From assembly GCF_016862195.1 (NCBI RefSeq), contig NZ_BOMM01000052.1:62001-126000 (forward strand): DNA of 64,000 nucleotides. Reading direction: 5' to 3'. Shown here piece after piece: positions 16,837-26,700 of this stretch. Made by a program: the position numbers and the translations under genes. Position 1 is the stretch's first letter. Every line of letters begins with the position of its first letter. The DNA comes from Paractinoplanes ferrugineus (GTDB lineage: Bacteria > Actinomycetota > Actinomycetes > Mycobacteriales > Micromonosporaceae). The notes under the pieces were generated by a model that did not search any database, was not told where the DNA came from, and saw nothing but the letters and a program-made list of their open reading frames with translations.

Positions 16837-19113
16837 TCACGACAGCTCGCTAAACATGCCTTCGATCTCGGCCTGTGAGCTGGCCGCCGATGACGCGGCC
16901 GATCCGAAGTAGCCTCCCCCTGAGGTCGGCATCGAGCCATCGAATTCATTTTCCTTGTCGGCGTAGTGGCCAACGATTGAATCACGTTCGGACTCGATCC
17001 GGTACGACATCTGCTCAAGGATGCCAAAGTCTGAGGCGGCTTCCTCGATTTGGCTAAGCCAGGAAAGGTCGTCATCCTCGTCTCGGCGATTATCGGAGAT
17101 GTTGTCGATGTCATTCTCTAGCGCGGCCTCGACGAGCGTGGCGAAGTCCTTCCTGGAATAAGTGGCTTCACCCGATAGCGGGAGTTCTTCAAGAAACCTG
17201 CCGAAATTTTCGACGTCATCGACGGTCTCTAAAGCTTGGCCCCATCCGACTAGCAAATCCTGCAATCCCGTGTGTTGATCGCGGCGCTTGACCTCAGCTC
17301 TGACGAAGCGTTCCCAGACGCCTCCGTCTGCCATCGTAAGGTCACGGTCATTTATCAGCGCACGCGTTTCGTCAATAAGAGCATCCAATTTGTCGGCGGG
17401 AAAGATGGCTGCGGCCGGCGCCAGCAATTCCGACAGCGGGTCTAGTACCAGGCGTGCCACCTGCCAGGTACTGCCAATCTCGGAAGCGCCTGCAATCAGA
17501 GCCTGGATGTGATCCAGGATAAGTCCACTGTTTGTCGCAATCGATGCCGCCGTCTCTGGAAACTTGAGGCGATCCCCTGATTCCGATGCAGCGTATTGCA
17601 ACAAGTTTACAAGTTGGCGGATGCTCGTCGCGGACCGTATTAAAGCCTCAACGTAGTCGGGCTCTTCGTCTAAGAACGCGAGAACGAAGTCGCGCACACT
17701 CGGGTTGGCAAAAGATACCAAAGACTTATCTGTCGTCCTCGAGAGGCGAGCCGAGGGACTGGTGCCTATTGAGATGAACGTTCCCTCAAGTGCTTTGAGG
17801 GCGTTTGTGTAGGCGACGGGGCTGGCGTCCTGCCGTGCAACGGAACGCAGTTCCTCGGGCGATGTGCCTTCAACAGGGAAGATCACGAGGGAAATCACAA
17901 TTCTTTGTGCGACATCGGAAAGCACGGTGGCAAACATCGTGCGCCAAAGGTCGACTGGCCGGTCGAGCGCGTTCCCCAAATTCTGAGCAAGCGATTTTGC
18001 ATCAGGTGCTTCCCTGCGGAGGACTTGTTCGATGATCCTAGGTGAGAAATTTGGGTGGCGGATTACTTCCCAATAGTGACCACTCTGGGCATATTCGCGT
18101 ACAGCAAACCTTGGAAGCTCTGAGAAATATAGGTGATTGTAAAGAATTCTTGCACGCTCTACTGGACCATAGTCGGACAACATGACGACGCATTCACGGA
18201 CGCGGAAGTCGCCCCTCGCGATTGGCTCGCGTACCAACGCCGCCTGATTTAGGATCTGCGACCTAGTCGTCATAACCAAACGCTTGGCAGGGTCTTTATA
18301 GACCTTGTGCATGAAGCGAATCAGCCGAGAGTCTTCGTTTTTGTTTCGCTCACTGATATCGGTTTGCCCAAGAAAATCGTCGTACAGAAAGATCTGCTTC
18401 ACCGACGGCTTGATTGACTCCCATGCCTCGTCTATGTCGGAAGAGACGGCAACTACTTGCCATCCCTGATGCCAGTGGTTGAGTAGGAGCATCTCGGCAA
18501 GCATACTTTTTCCGACACCCGGCACCCCAGAAAGAATGACCACGCCAGAGTCGTGAAGCCTTCGATCCGCCCGTATGTAGCCGGGGTTGCTGACGTAGTA
18601 CTTGACCCGATCGCTGACATCCTCAAGCAATGATTCGCTACGTGCCCAGAGGCCACTTCGCATAACCATGTCCAGGATACTTGCTGAGGCGAGCCACAGC
18701 TTGAAGTTGGCTCGTTCAACTTCAGGATGGCGGCCGATCATCTCATTTAAGTCAGGTTGAATATGAATGTCTGCTGTGCTTAGGAGAAGGCCGTCAAGGT
18801 CCTCAGCTAACGTATCCTTCTGGGTGCGACCCAAAGCTTGCGACGTGACGAAGAGGTACCGATCCGGTTTCTCTTTCTTCATCTTAGGAACTTCTTTGCG
18901 CGCTGACTTACGCAGATCGCTAAAAGTGGAGCCGGCATAGTGCTTACATTGCACAACCAACTTTTTGCCATCGACGACGCCTCTGAGGTCGACGCCGCCG
19001 TCTCGCCCATGCCCGAAGGTCTCAAGAGTCCATCCATTCTCCGCTAGGAGTAGGTCTCTGACCAACTGCTCGAAATCGCTAGGCGAGAGTGTCCTGAAGT
19101 CGTACTCGGCCAT
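16837..19113 (-). CDS. Mrr-like restriction nuclease fused to a STAND (nSTAND3-like) NTPase
   Basis: 758 aa from the ATG at 19113 (MAEYDFRTLSPSDFEQL, the usual Mrr start); an upstream extension to 19155 is possible. Residues 4-110 form a PD-(D/E)XK nuclease: Asp42 in GGVDLRG, then QCKHY with Gln55 and Lys57. The NTPase has Walker A GVPGVGKSML near residue 200, Walker B IFLYDDFLG near 243 (typical of nSTAND3) and sensor LVMTTRSQ. The C-terminal 450 residues are helical, as in sensor domains. STAND proteins with nuclease effectors act in antiphage defence (Avs-type), but this one is much shorter than classical Avs. Codon use is more AT-rich than its neighbours, which suggests transfer. Confidence 0.8.
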   Translation of the reverse strand: MAEYDFRTLSPSDFEQLVRDLLLAENGWTLETFGHGRDGGVDLRGVVDGKKLVVQCKHYAGSTFSDLRKSARKEVPKMKKEKPDRYLFVTSQALGRTQKDTLAEDLDGLLLSTADIHIQPDLNEMIGRHPEVERANFKLWLASASILDMVMRSGLWARSESLLEDVSDRVKYYVSNPGYIRADRRLHDSGVVILSGVPGVGKSMLAEMLLLNHWHQGWQVVAVSSDIDEAWESIKPSVKQIFLYDDFLGQTDISERNKNEDSRLIRFMHKVYKDPAKRLVMTTRSQILNQAALVREPIARGDFRVRECVVMLSDYGPVERARILYNHLYFSELPRFAVREYAQSGHYWEVIRHPNFSPRIIEQVLRREAPDAKSLAQNLGNALDRPVDLWRTMFATVLSDVAQRIVISLVIFPVEGTSPEELRSVARQDASPVAYTNALKALEGTFISIGTSPSARLSRTTDKSLVSFANPSVRDFVLAFLDEEPDYVEALIRSATSIRQLVNLLQYAASESGDRLKFPETAASIATNSGLILDHIQALIAGASEIGSTWQVARLVLDPLSELLAPAAAIFPADKLDALIDETRALINDRDLTMADGGVWERFVRAEVKRRDQHTGLQDLLVGWGQALETVDDVENFGRFLEELPLSGEATYSRKDFATLVEAALENDIDNISDNRRDEDDDLSWLSQIEEAASDFGILEQMSYRIESERDSIVGHYADKENEFDGSMPTSGGGYFGSAASSAASSQAEIEGMFSELS

Positions 19114-19302
19114 TGCCGCCTTCCTGATCGTTACAACGCGTCCAGCAAGGCGCACGGCAACGCCTTCACACCCAGCACTATGTCCGCTTGAGGACCTTGA
19201 TCGCCAGCCGCGTCCGTACGCCTGCGGCCTCGCAGACCGCCTACCTGATCACGTCCCTGCCCGCCGCTCACGCTCAACCTGCCGACCTCCAGACAGCTGC
19301 GG

Positions 19303-19640
19303 ACAGCTACACCGACGTGGGGTCTTGCCGGCAGGGTCGTTGCTGTGGCGGCTCAGACTGACGCTTCGCATCCCCTTGGTCCCAGACGCGTAGGAACGCG
19401 GGACCTGCCCAGTAGCGCCGGTTCACGGCACCGACGCAGCCTTTGTTGCCTCGGAGGGTGCGGAGCTTTGTCCGTCGGCAACCGCCCGCAATCGCACCGC
19501 GACTACAGAAAGCTTGTTTGCGGCTACTAGAAGTCCGATCCACCGAGAGGCGCCAGCCGGCCCGACTCATTCAGAGCGTTGGAATATCCCCACTTCCCCG
19601 GCAAACCAGCAACAGATGAATGCACTGATTTAGCCGATGA
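19303..19640 (+). repeat. Repeat R2, related to R1 and R3
   Basis: The part at 19303-19606 matches 21498-21704 with internal deletions (CCGACGTGGG, CCGGCAGGGTCGTTG, AATCGCACCGCG, GCGTTGGAATATCC, CACTTCCC). Its end (19582-19640) also matches R1. It fills most of the gene-free gap 19114-19732; I see no gene in the rest. Confidence 0.7.
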
Positions 19641-19732
19641 GAGTGCAAATCATCGCTGGAAGAAGAATTCGTTCAAACCGTTTCCAGCCAGAGAACGGCA
19701 GCGCTCTGTAAGGCAATGGCAAATGCCGACTG

Positions 19733-21085
19733 TCAATTCGGGAGCGCCAGGATCGTCGTAGCCGAGTCCATGGGCTTCCATGCCGTCGAAGTGGTCTCCA
19801 TTCGCCCATCGTCCAGCAGCCGGTGGTGTGCCGCCCCCGGCAGAAGGTCGGGATCGAGCGGATGTAGCGCATTCGGGTTGTGAAAGACGTCCATGCCCTC
19901 GATCCAGGTCTCTGGGTTCTCCTTGGAGACAACCTGCATGAACGGCAATGGGACGTCAGCGTCTGGGTCGGGATCCCAGGCGTGCCCGTGTCGGATGAGC
20001 ACAACGTTCTCCGCACCGAATCCGGCGCACACGCCCATGCGATTAAATTTCGAGATAGTCCCAGTGCTGTTGAACATCACGGCGCTGATGTTCTCCGCGT
20101 TGGGCAGTGAGAAAAATCCGGACGGAACTACCTTGCTGCCCCACCTATGGTCGGTGACGATTGAGGGCTTAACCTCCAGCCGTCCGTCGGCGTCACGTTC
20201 GGCGCTGTACGTGATTCCGTAAAGGTAGGTCGGCAGCGCCGACCCGCTGTAAGTCATCGACATCTCTGCGTGAAAATCTTGAATGGCGATGACAAGTGGC
20301 TTGCCGGCCGAGGCTGGGTGCTTCCAGTATTCCTTGGCCAACTTCGCCGTCAGAGGACCGGCGTATCTAATCGGCAGGTAGTGCAGGTTGTATCGCTCAC
20401 GTCCGTCAGCCGTTTCTAGATCCGCCGGGCTAGGTGCAACTACACTGCCACCTGCACTTGGATTGATTGTTGTAGCCTCAAGTGTGAACTCGCCATTGAG
20501 ACCACGAGCCAAGAAGTCTGGAGCCGGTTTCGGGTGGGACACCTCTAGACCAGATTCGACCAAAGCGGCAAAGAGGTATAGCTCCCACAAACGAGCGTCG
20601 AAGCCCGTCGTCTGAAACTGCTGGACGAAATTCCCGTCCACATCTTCGTGCCAGCGCATCATCACAGTAATGATCTCGCGTGCAGCCGAAAATTCATCGC
20701 CAGCCGAAAGGGTGCGGAAGCTAGGATGCAGCTTCGACTCACCCACGACCGGTGAGAAAAAGTCCACCGTGCGGCCAGGTTCGTCCCCCTGTTCCCGCGC
20801 CTCCTCGAGGCTGGGGAGCAAGCTTAAAATCTTGCCGTTCAGGTCGACGAGAGCTTCCTCCGGCGTTGCGAAGTAGCCGGTGATCCCGACGAACCTGAAC
20901 CGCTCCACGAGATCGCGGGCCAGAATGATTCCTGAGAATTCCTCGTCCGTGTCGAGGATCAGCGTAGCGATGACACGCTCATCGCCAGCCTCGAACCAAG
21001 CGATCTCCTGCGAAATGGCAGCCGCCATCGGCTTTCGACAAAAGGCGGCGAGGGCGTTCCACCGGGCCAGCAAAATCGGTCGCAT
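19733..21085 (-). CDS. Unrecognised 450-aa protein with a possible PD-(D/E)XK-like core
   Basis: 450 aa; ATG preceded by GGAGGAGAC. The N-terminal 100 residues have an alpha/beta look (VIATLILDTDEEFSG). From residue 162 the pattern FDARLWELYLFAALVESG, then APDF and NGEFTLEATT (Glu168, Asp190, Glu199/Glu203) resembles the helix-PD-x-ExT arrangement of divergent restriction-fold nucleases. This is inference, since no canonical ExK lysine is present. The rest has no motif I know. It sits alone between repeats R2 and R3 with lower GC than the surroundings, as does the nuclease-STAND gene next door, so a cargo or defence role is plausible. Confidence 0.6.
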   Translation of the reverse strand: MRPILLARWNALAAFCRKPMAAAISQEIAWFEAGDERVIATLILDTDEEFSGIILARDLVERFRFVGITGYFATPEEALVDLNGKILSLLPSLEEAREQGDEPGRTVDFFSPVVGESKLHPSFRTLSAGDEFSAAREIITVMMRWHEDVDGNFVQQFQTTGFDARLWELYLFAALVESGLEVSHPKPAPDFLARGLNGEFTLEATTINPSAGGSVVAPSPADLETADGRERYNLHYLPIRYAGPLTAKLAKEYWKHPASAGKPLVIAIQDFHAEMSMTYSGSALPTYLYGITYSAERDADGRLEVKPSIVTDHRWGSKVVPSGFFSLPNAENISAVMFNSTGTISKFNRMGVCAGFGAENVVLIRHGHAWDPDPDADVPLPFMQVVSKENPETWIEGMDVFHNPNALHPLDPDLLPGAAHHRLLDDGRMETTSTAWKPMDSATTILALPN

Positions 21086-21497
21086 GTCTCCTCCGGACTC
21101 GCCAGTCGTGCACCTAGAACAATCCTAGTGCTCTAGGTTAGGGTCACACAAAGGCTTGAGCCCGCTGTGCGTGTAATACGACGGTGCGGGATAGTCGAAA
21201 TCTACCGTTGACCTAGATTTTTCATGATCGGATATCCGGATCTGCCGCCGATAAGCGCGCCCACGACTATCGTCGCGCCTCGTGAAGGGAGCCGACGGGC
21301 GGTTGCGGGAACAACGCCCGTCGGCGGGGCAACGGTACGAGGTCCGACCGCTCCCCAGTGCCTTGACATGCCTTCGAGCGCGCGGGGCTGCGGGCGGTGA
21401 GGTGTCATGCGGCGCCACGCTGGCCAGTGCTAGCGGAAGGCCAGACCCCAAACGCCGCCAGCTTTCGGGCCGGAGGCGACAGCTGGAGACAGCCGGA

Positions 21498-21704
21498 GAC
21501 AGCTAGACCGACGTGGGCCCTACCGGCAGGGTCGTTGGTGTAGCGGCTCTCGGCGAGCGCGGAGCCAGTCGGCCGGACAGAGGCTGCAATCGCACCGCGG
21601 CTACACAAAGTTCGCTTGAGCCCGCAGAGAGCTCGGTCCGGCGAGAGGTCGGCCACCCAACCCTACCCATTCGCGGCGTTGGAATATCCACACTTCCCAG
21701 GCAC
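21498..21704 (+). repeat. Repeat R3, just upstream of the secreted hydrolase gene
   Basis: Shortened copy of R2 ending in GCGTTGGAATATCC, CACTTCCC and GGCA, 44 bases before the hydrolase start. It may therefore be the ancestral promoter-proximal sequence that was duplicated. The remaining gap 21086-21497 holds no supported gene. Confidence 0.65.
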
Positions 21705-21747
21705 CGCCGTCACTCGATCGTCTCCACACCCACCGAAGGAGCAGCGC

Positions 21748-22866
21748 ATGCAGTCGAACCCGACCCGGGCCGCGACCCGAGTATCGCAGGAACCTCGTAC
21801 CCGCCTCTTCATGCCGCTCGCGGTGGCGGTGGCGCTGATTCTGGCTGGCTTGGCGCTCGCCGCGCCTGCCGCGCATGCTCAACCGCCATCGGTGGCGCGG
21901 CCGGGATGCGTACGGCACGACCTGGCCGTCACGCTGACCACCAGTCCCGGCGCACCGCAGTACCGACTTGCCGGATGGCTGTGCCGGCCGGCCCGCACCA
22001 CCACGACCGTGCAACTGCTGATGCCCGGCCTCACCTACACCCACCGCTACTGGACCGGCCCCGACGAGCGCTCGAACTACACCGCCGCGGCGTTGGACAG
22101 CGGCGACGCCGTCTACCTCGTCGACCGCATCGGCACCGGCGCCAGCGACCGGCCACCCGCCGACGAAGTCACCACCACGACCGAAGCAACCGTCACCCAC
22201 CAGGTGATCGGGGCGCTGCGTAACGGCACCGTCGGCCGGTTCACTCGCGTCACCGGCGTGGGGCACTCATTCGGCTCAGTTATCTGGATGGCCGAGGCGG
22301 CGACATACCAGGATGTCGACGCGCTCGTGCTCACCGGCCTGCTGCACGACATCCGCCCCGACGAGATGAACCGCTTCGTCACCGACCTGTACCCGGCCGC
22401 CGCCGACACGAAGTTCGCCAGCTCCGCACCGCCGGACGGCTACCTGACCACCCGACCCGGCAGCCGACCTGGCTACTTCCTGGACCCAAACACCGCCGTA
22501 CGCGGCGCCGCAAGCTGGGACGAGCAGACCAAGACAACGGCCACCAGCGGCGAACTGACCTTCACCCCCGACGACGAACTGACCTACAGCCGCGCCATCA
22601 CCGTGCCCGTCCTGGTCGTCATGGGCGCCACCGACGCCCTGTTCTGCGGCACCGGCCAGCCCTGCACCACCCCGGCCGACATATGCCAGCGCGAACGCAC
22701 TGCCTTCCCGAACGGCACACCACTTGCTGCGGTGACCGTCCCCGTCACGGGCCATTCCATCAACCTGCACCGCACCGCAGCGCTCGCGTTCACGGCCATC
22801 ACCGCCTGGCTCCACCACCTGCGCAGCGCGCCGGCTACCCCGCCGGTGTCGTCGTGCCGGGCATGA
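21748..22866 (+). CDS. Secreted alpha/beta-hydrolase
   Basis: 372 aa from the ATG preceded by AAGGAG. Signal peptide at residues 20-48 (LFMPLAVAVALILAGLALA, then AAHAQ). The catalytic set of the alpha/beta-hydrolase fold is visible: nucleophile elbow GHSFGS, acid in VVMGATDALF, and His in PVTGHSINLH. An early YLVDRIGTGASD strand-loop precedes the elbow. Several cysteines (CQRER, CGTGQPC) suggest disulfides in the exported protein. The substrate cannot be told. The repeat R3 lies directly upstream. A MarR-type regulator follows two frames downstream and may control it. Confidence 0.8.
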   Translation: MQSNPTRAATRVSQEPRTRLFMPLAVAVALILAGLALAAPAAHAQPPSVARPGCVRHDLAVTLTTSPGAPQYRLAGWLCRPARTTTTVQLLMPGLTYTHRYWTGPDERSNYTAAALDSGDAVYLVDRIGTGASDRPPADEVTTTTEATVTHQVIGALRNGTVGRFTRVTGVGHSFGSVIWMAEAATYQDVDALVLTGLLHDIRPDEMNRFVTDLYPAAADTKFASSAPPDGYLTTRPGSRPGYFLDPNTAVRGAASWDEQTKTTATSGELTFTPDDELTYSRAITVPVLVVMGATDALFCGTGQPCTTPADICQRERTAFPNGTPLAAVTVPVTGHSINLHRTAALAFTAITAWLHHLRSAPATPPVSSCRA

Positions 22867-22925
22867 CCGGCATCGAGCTGCGCGACCCGCTTCGACAGGC
22901 AACCGCACGGGAGAGGACCACGACC

Positions 22926-23129
22926 ATGCACCTCGCGACGCCACGCCACCGGCCCGACCGACACACGCGACGCCTGCCCAGCACGGCAGGCGGCATCGAC
23001 AGCACGCACGAGTTCTGGCCCATACGCCCGCTGGCAAACTGGACCAGCGGCGATCACCACCGCCACGGCAAGACACGGGCCCAGCCCTATCCGGCAGGAC
23101 CCGTCGAGCTGGGCACCAGGGCCCGCTGA
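22926..23129 (+). CDS. Possible small hypothetical protein
   Basis: 67 codons from an ATG with GGGAGAGG eight bases upstream; its stop overlaps the MarR start (TGATG), which supports translation. The product is basic, rich in His, Arg and Pro, and shows no family. It could simply be a leader for the regulator. Confidence 0.3.
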   Translation: MHLATPRHRPDRHTRRLPSTAGGIDSTHEFWPIRPLANWTSGDHHRHGKTRAQPYPAGPVELGTRAR

Positions 23130-23629
23130 TGAGCGAGAAGCCGTCGAGTGCCGTCGGCATCGCCGGACTGGCGATGTCGACGGCACCGGGCAATGCAGGC
23201 GAAGAGGCCGGGCCGGGACAGCTGGATCGCCTCGCCCAGTTGTGCCGCACTGCGAACTTCGCCCGCCGCCACCTCGAGACCGTCGTCCTCTACGACGCCA
23301 ACCTGACCTGGACCAGTTACGACGTGCTGCACCTGACCGTGATGCACCGCCCTGTCGACACCGGCGTGGTCGCTGCCCTGGCCCACATCTCCAAAGGCTC
23401 CGTCACCCGCTCGGCCGCCGCTCTGATCAGACGCGGACTGCTGCGCCGCAGCGTCCCCGCCGAGGACCGCCGCCGATCCCTGCTCGCGCCCACCGCGGCG
23501 GGATGGGCGCTGAACCAGCAGCTGCGTGGCCAGCTCATCGCCGAGCTGACCACCCTGCTCGATGCCCAGGCCGGCACCGGTAGGCACGAGATTGACGTCC
23601 TGCGACACCTCATCACCGCCTACCACTGA
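23129..23629 (+). CDS. MarR-family transcriptional regulator
   Basis: 166 aa. A ~30-residue disordered N-terminus is followed by the MarR winged helix: TSYDVLHLTVMHRPVDTG, recognition helix KGSVTRSAAALIRRGLL and the wing motif VPAEDRRRSLLAPTAAG. C-terminal dimerisation helix from residue 128. It ends 130 bases before a strong bidirectional terminator. Likely a local regulator of the secreted hydrolase; the ligand is unknown. Confidence 0.75.
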   Translation: MSEKPSSAVGIAGLAMSTAPGNAGEEAGPGQLDRLAQLCRTANFARRHLETVVLYDANLTWTSYDVLHLTVMHRPVDTGVVAALAHISKGSVTRSAAALIRRGLLRRSVPAEDRRRSLLAPTAAGWALNQQLRGQLIAELTTLLDAQAGTGRHEIDVLRHLITAYH

Positions 23630-23719
23630 TGACTCCTGCCGGCCGCGGCAACGCATGATCACGTACAACACAAGAGGGCCTGCGTGACCGGAGGTGTCAG
23701 CGCAGCAGCGGCGGACACG

Positions 23720-23759
23720 GAGCAGGCTTGCCGGACCTCGCGGTCCGGCAAGCCTGCTC
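23720..23759. terminator. Bidirectional hairpin terminator
   Basis: GAGCAGGCTTGCCGGACC (23720-23737), a four-base loop, and the exact complement (23742-23759). It sits between the convergent MarR gene and the 1221-aa nuclease gene, overlapping the latter's stop codon. No long T-run, as is usual in actinomycetes. Confidence 0.8.
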
Positions 23760-26700
23760 AACCTCGCGGTCCGGGTGCGGGTTCGCCGGTATCGGTGAGC
23801 GTCGTTGCGAGCTGGTGCGGCAGAGCGAAGGCGACTTGCGGCGCGGTGGCGTAGGCGGCGGGCTCGACGCGTCTGGTGACCATCAGCGGAACGACACGCC
23901 AGGCTCCGCCACCGTCCACTCCGCATGCTGCTGCGGCCGCACTCGGATACTGCCTGAGCTGCTCGGCCTTCTTGAGTAGCTTCGCGACATGGCCCTGGCG
24001 GGGCCGCAAGAACTTGCCGACGTGCACGCGCAGGGTCACCGGGCTGAAAGCGGCGATCGGGTCCTTGACCTCGCAGACCCACAGCCGCCGCGTGGCCGGA
24101 TCCGCGATCAGCAGGTCGATCTCGCCAACCGGGTTCGCGATGCCCGCCTCAGCTAGTTGGTTCTGGGTGAACTGGAAGCGATGCGGCAACCCCAGGGACT
24201 CGACGATTTCTCGAACCTTGTGCTCCAGGGCGATGTTGGACGCCTTGCGGTGTATCCCCATCGCTTGCGTTGCTTGCGGGGCGATCGAGGCGTCGGGGTA
24301 GGGAAGCCGGGAACTGCTGAAGTAGGCGGCATGCAGTCGCTGTGTTGCGAGGGCGACCCAAGGCATGATCCATACCTGCTGGCTGATGACAGGTAGTGGC
24401 CGCAGTGGGATCCGGTGTTCGCGGCGCTCGACCTCTAGGTACTTGCGTTCGCGTAACGCCGGCAGAACGTCCGGGCTGAGCGTGAGAGTGCCGAGTGCGG
24501 CCCGGATCTGCTCCTCGGCGAGTCCCGACCAGGAGATCGCTTCAGCAATGAGCTCCGTGACGCTGATGACCGCGATGCCGTCCTCGTCGGCCGGCCAGTC
24601 CACGGCGACACCGAGTACGGCATGGACAGCGTCCATGCCGGCGGCGAGGTGATCGTCGACAGTGCGCAGGGAGGACGGCAGGTCATCACGGGTCGGGCGG
24701 TAGTCGACAGGCATGCGGCCGGTGTCTCGAAAGGGTGACCGCCCGTTCTCGTCCGACATCCCGGAGGGGGCGGGAGCCGGGGTGCGGGCAGCAGCGGCGA
24801 TTTCCTCGTCTCGCAGCGCCTGGTGGTACGCCTCGACGTCGACGCCCGGTAGTTGCCGATCGCCTTCGGGATCTGTCGCCTCGACGGCGAACGTTCCGTC
24901 TGCCAGCACGTCGATGCGCAAGTCGTGCAACTCGAGTTCGTAGCCGTAGTCGAGGTTGGTCACGGTGAGTAGGAATTCAGTCAAGGCGGTGAGTTCGGCG
25001 GCGGCCATCGCGTCGGCGCGACGTTCGCCGCAGGGCGGCTGCGCCAGTGCGAACTCGAAGAGGGTCTCCGCTGCGCGGACGTTCATCATGGCCTCGTTGT
25101 CGCGGGCCAGGTGATGCCAGTTGGCTGCCCATGGGCGGGTCAGCGCGTCCGCGACCTGCCGAGTGCGCCGGAAGTGGCTGGCGTGCACCGCGTTGAGCCG
25201 GACAGCCAGCTGGCGCAGCAGGCCAGGTTCGGCGCTGGTCAGCTGGTCGCTCAGCTGTTGTTCGATGGCAGGAATCAGCTGCTGCTGGCACAGCGCGTGA
25301 GCCTCTTCACCCATGAAGGTCCCCGCGATGCTCTGATGGTGGATGAGGTCAAAAACCCGGTGCAGGGCGCGCGCCCGAACGGCCTCAGTGCGGGGCAGTG
25401 TGTCGACGGGAGCCATCCGCGGCAGGCTTTCGACGCGGGTGATAAACGTGGTGATCGGGCCGGTCGTCTGCCATCCGCGCAGGAAGACCTCCGCTGACGG
25501 ACCCGGGCTTTCGTCTCGTTCGGCCCGAACTTGGCGAATGATCTCGTGCAGGGCGGCTCCCACGGTGTGGTGTCCGGTCATGCCGTCGCCGAGGAACTGC
25601 TCCAGCACGCCCACGCCGAACCCGACCTCTACGACGGCATGCTCGGGTGCGACAGCGACGCGGACCCACGGGTCGTTCTCGCTGCCGCTGGGGCCGTCGC
25701 CGATGAGCCGCAAGACGATCCGCAGCGGGGCACCGCCGGCCAGGCGTGTGTGACCAGCGGTATCCGGATGACCGGACAGGCTGTGGCGGATGCCGTCGGC
25801 CAGCCCGACCATCGTGTCCGGGTCCACGCCGAACGCCTGCCCTTCGGAGGCGTCGAGCTGGATGACGACCGGCGGATCCAGCCCGACGATGGCCATGTCG
25901 GCGTCCGCTCTGGTGAACAGGTCCGCCCCGACCCCCGGCACGAGGCGGCCTACCGGCCAATCGTGGTGCGGGGGCATCCTGGCCGCGGTCAGCACCGCGT
26001 CAACCGGGTCCCAAGCGGCGGCGTTGTCCCAGGTGAAATCTTCATCGTCGGGAGCCACCCGGAGGACCGCGCCCTGCTCGTCCGGGACAGGACCGAGCCG
26101 GCCGTACCGCCGCCACGCCGCCCACACGTCGAGCAGGTCGAGGAACTCGACCCGCTCGAAGCCGTGATGACGGCCGAGGTCCTCGAGAAAATGCTCCACT
26201 GCGATCCAGTCTCCGCCGGTGTCAGCAAGGATCTCCACCAGCTCGTCGACATGGACGAGGACCACATCGGTCACGGCCTGGAACGCTAGCGCCAGCGGCC
26301 CGCCGAACACCACCACCTTCACCGCATCCGCGCGGGTCGCGTCGCGGCGACCGTCTGCGTACTCGCGGAGCCGGTCAGCCGCCTGGTCAAGAGCCGCGCT
26401 CAGGGTGCGCGGGGTCAGCGCGCTGGTGACCGTGATCAACGTCCGTGGACCGGCTACGAAGGGCGCCTCCAACTCCGGGAGTTCCGCGAACCGGTCCACA
26501 ACCGTCTTCGAGTAGAGGCGGGTGGCATGAGCCAGCGTCAGCGCCTGAATCCGCCGCCGTGCCAGAGCTTGACCGCCGACGCGGCGCAGGATCGCCTCGC
26601 CGGCGGCGACCAGCGCATCCAGTGTCAGACTCGCCGGGACCCCGACTGCGGTCTTCGCGCTACGGACGAACAACACCGCTCCCAGCGCCGGTGTGAACGC

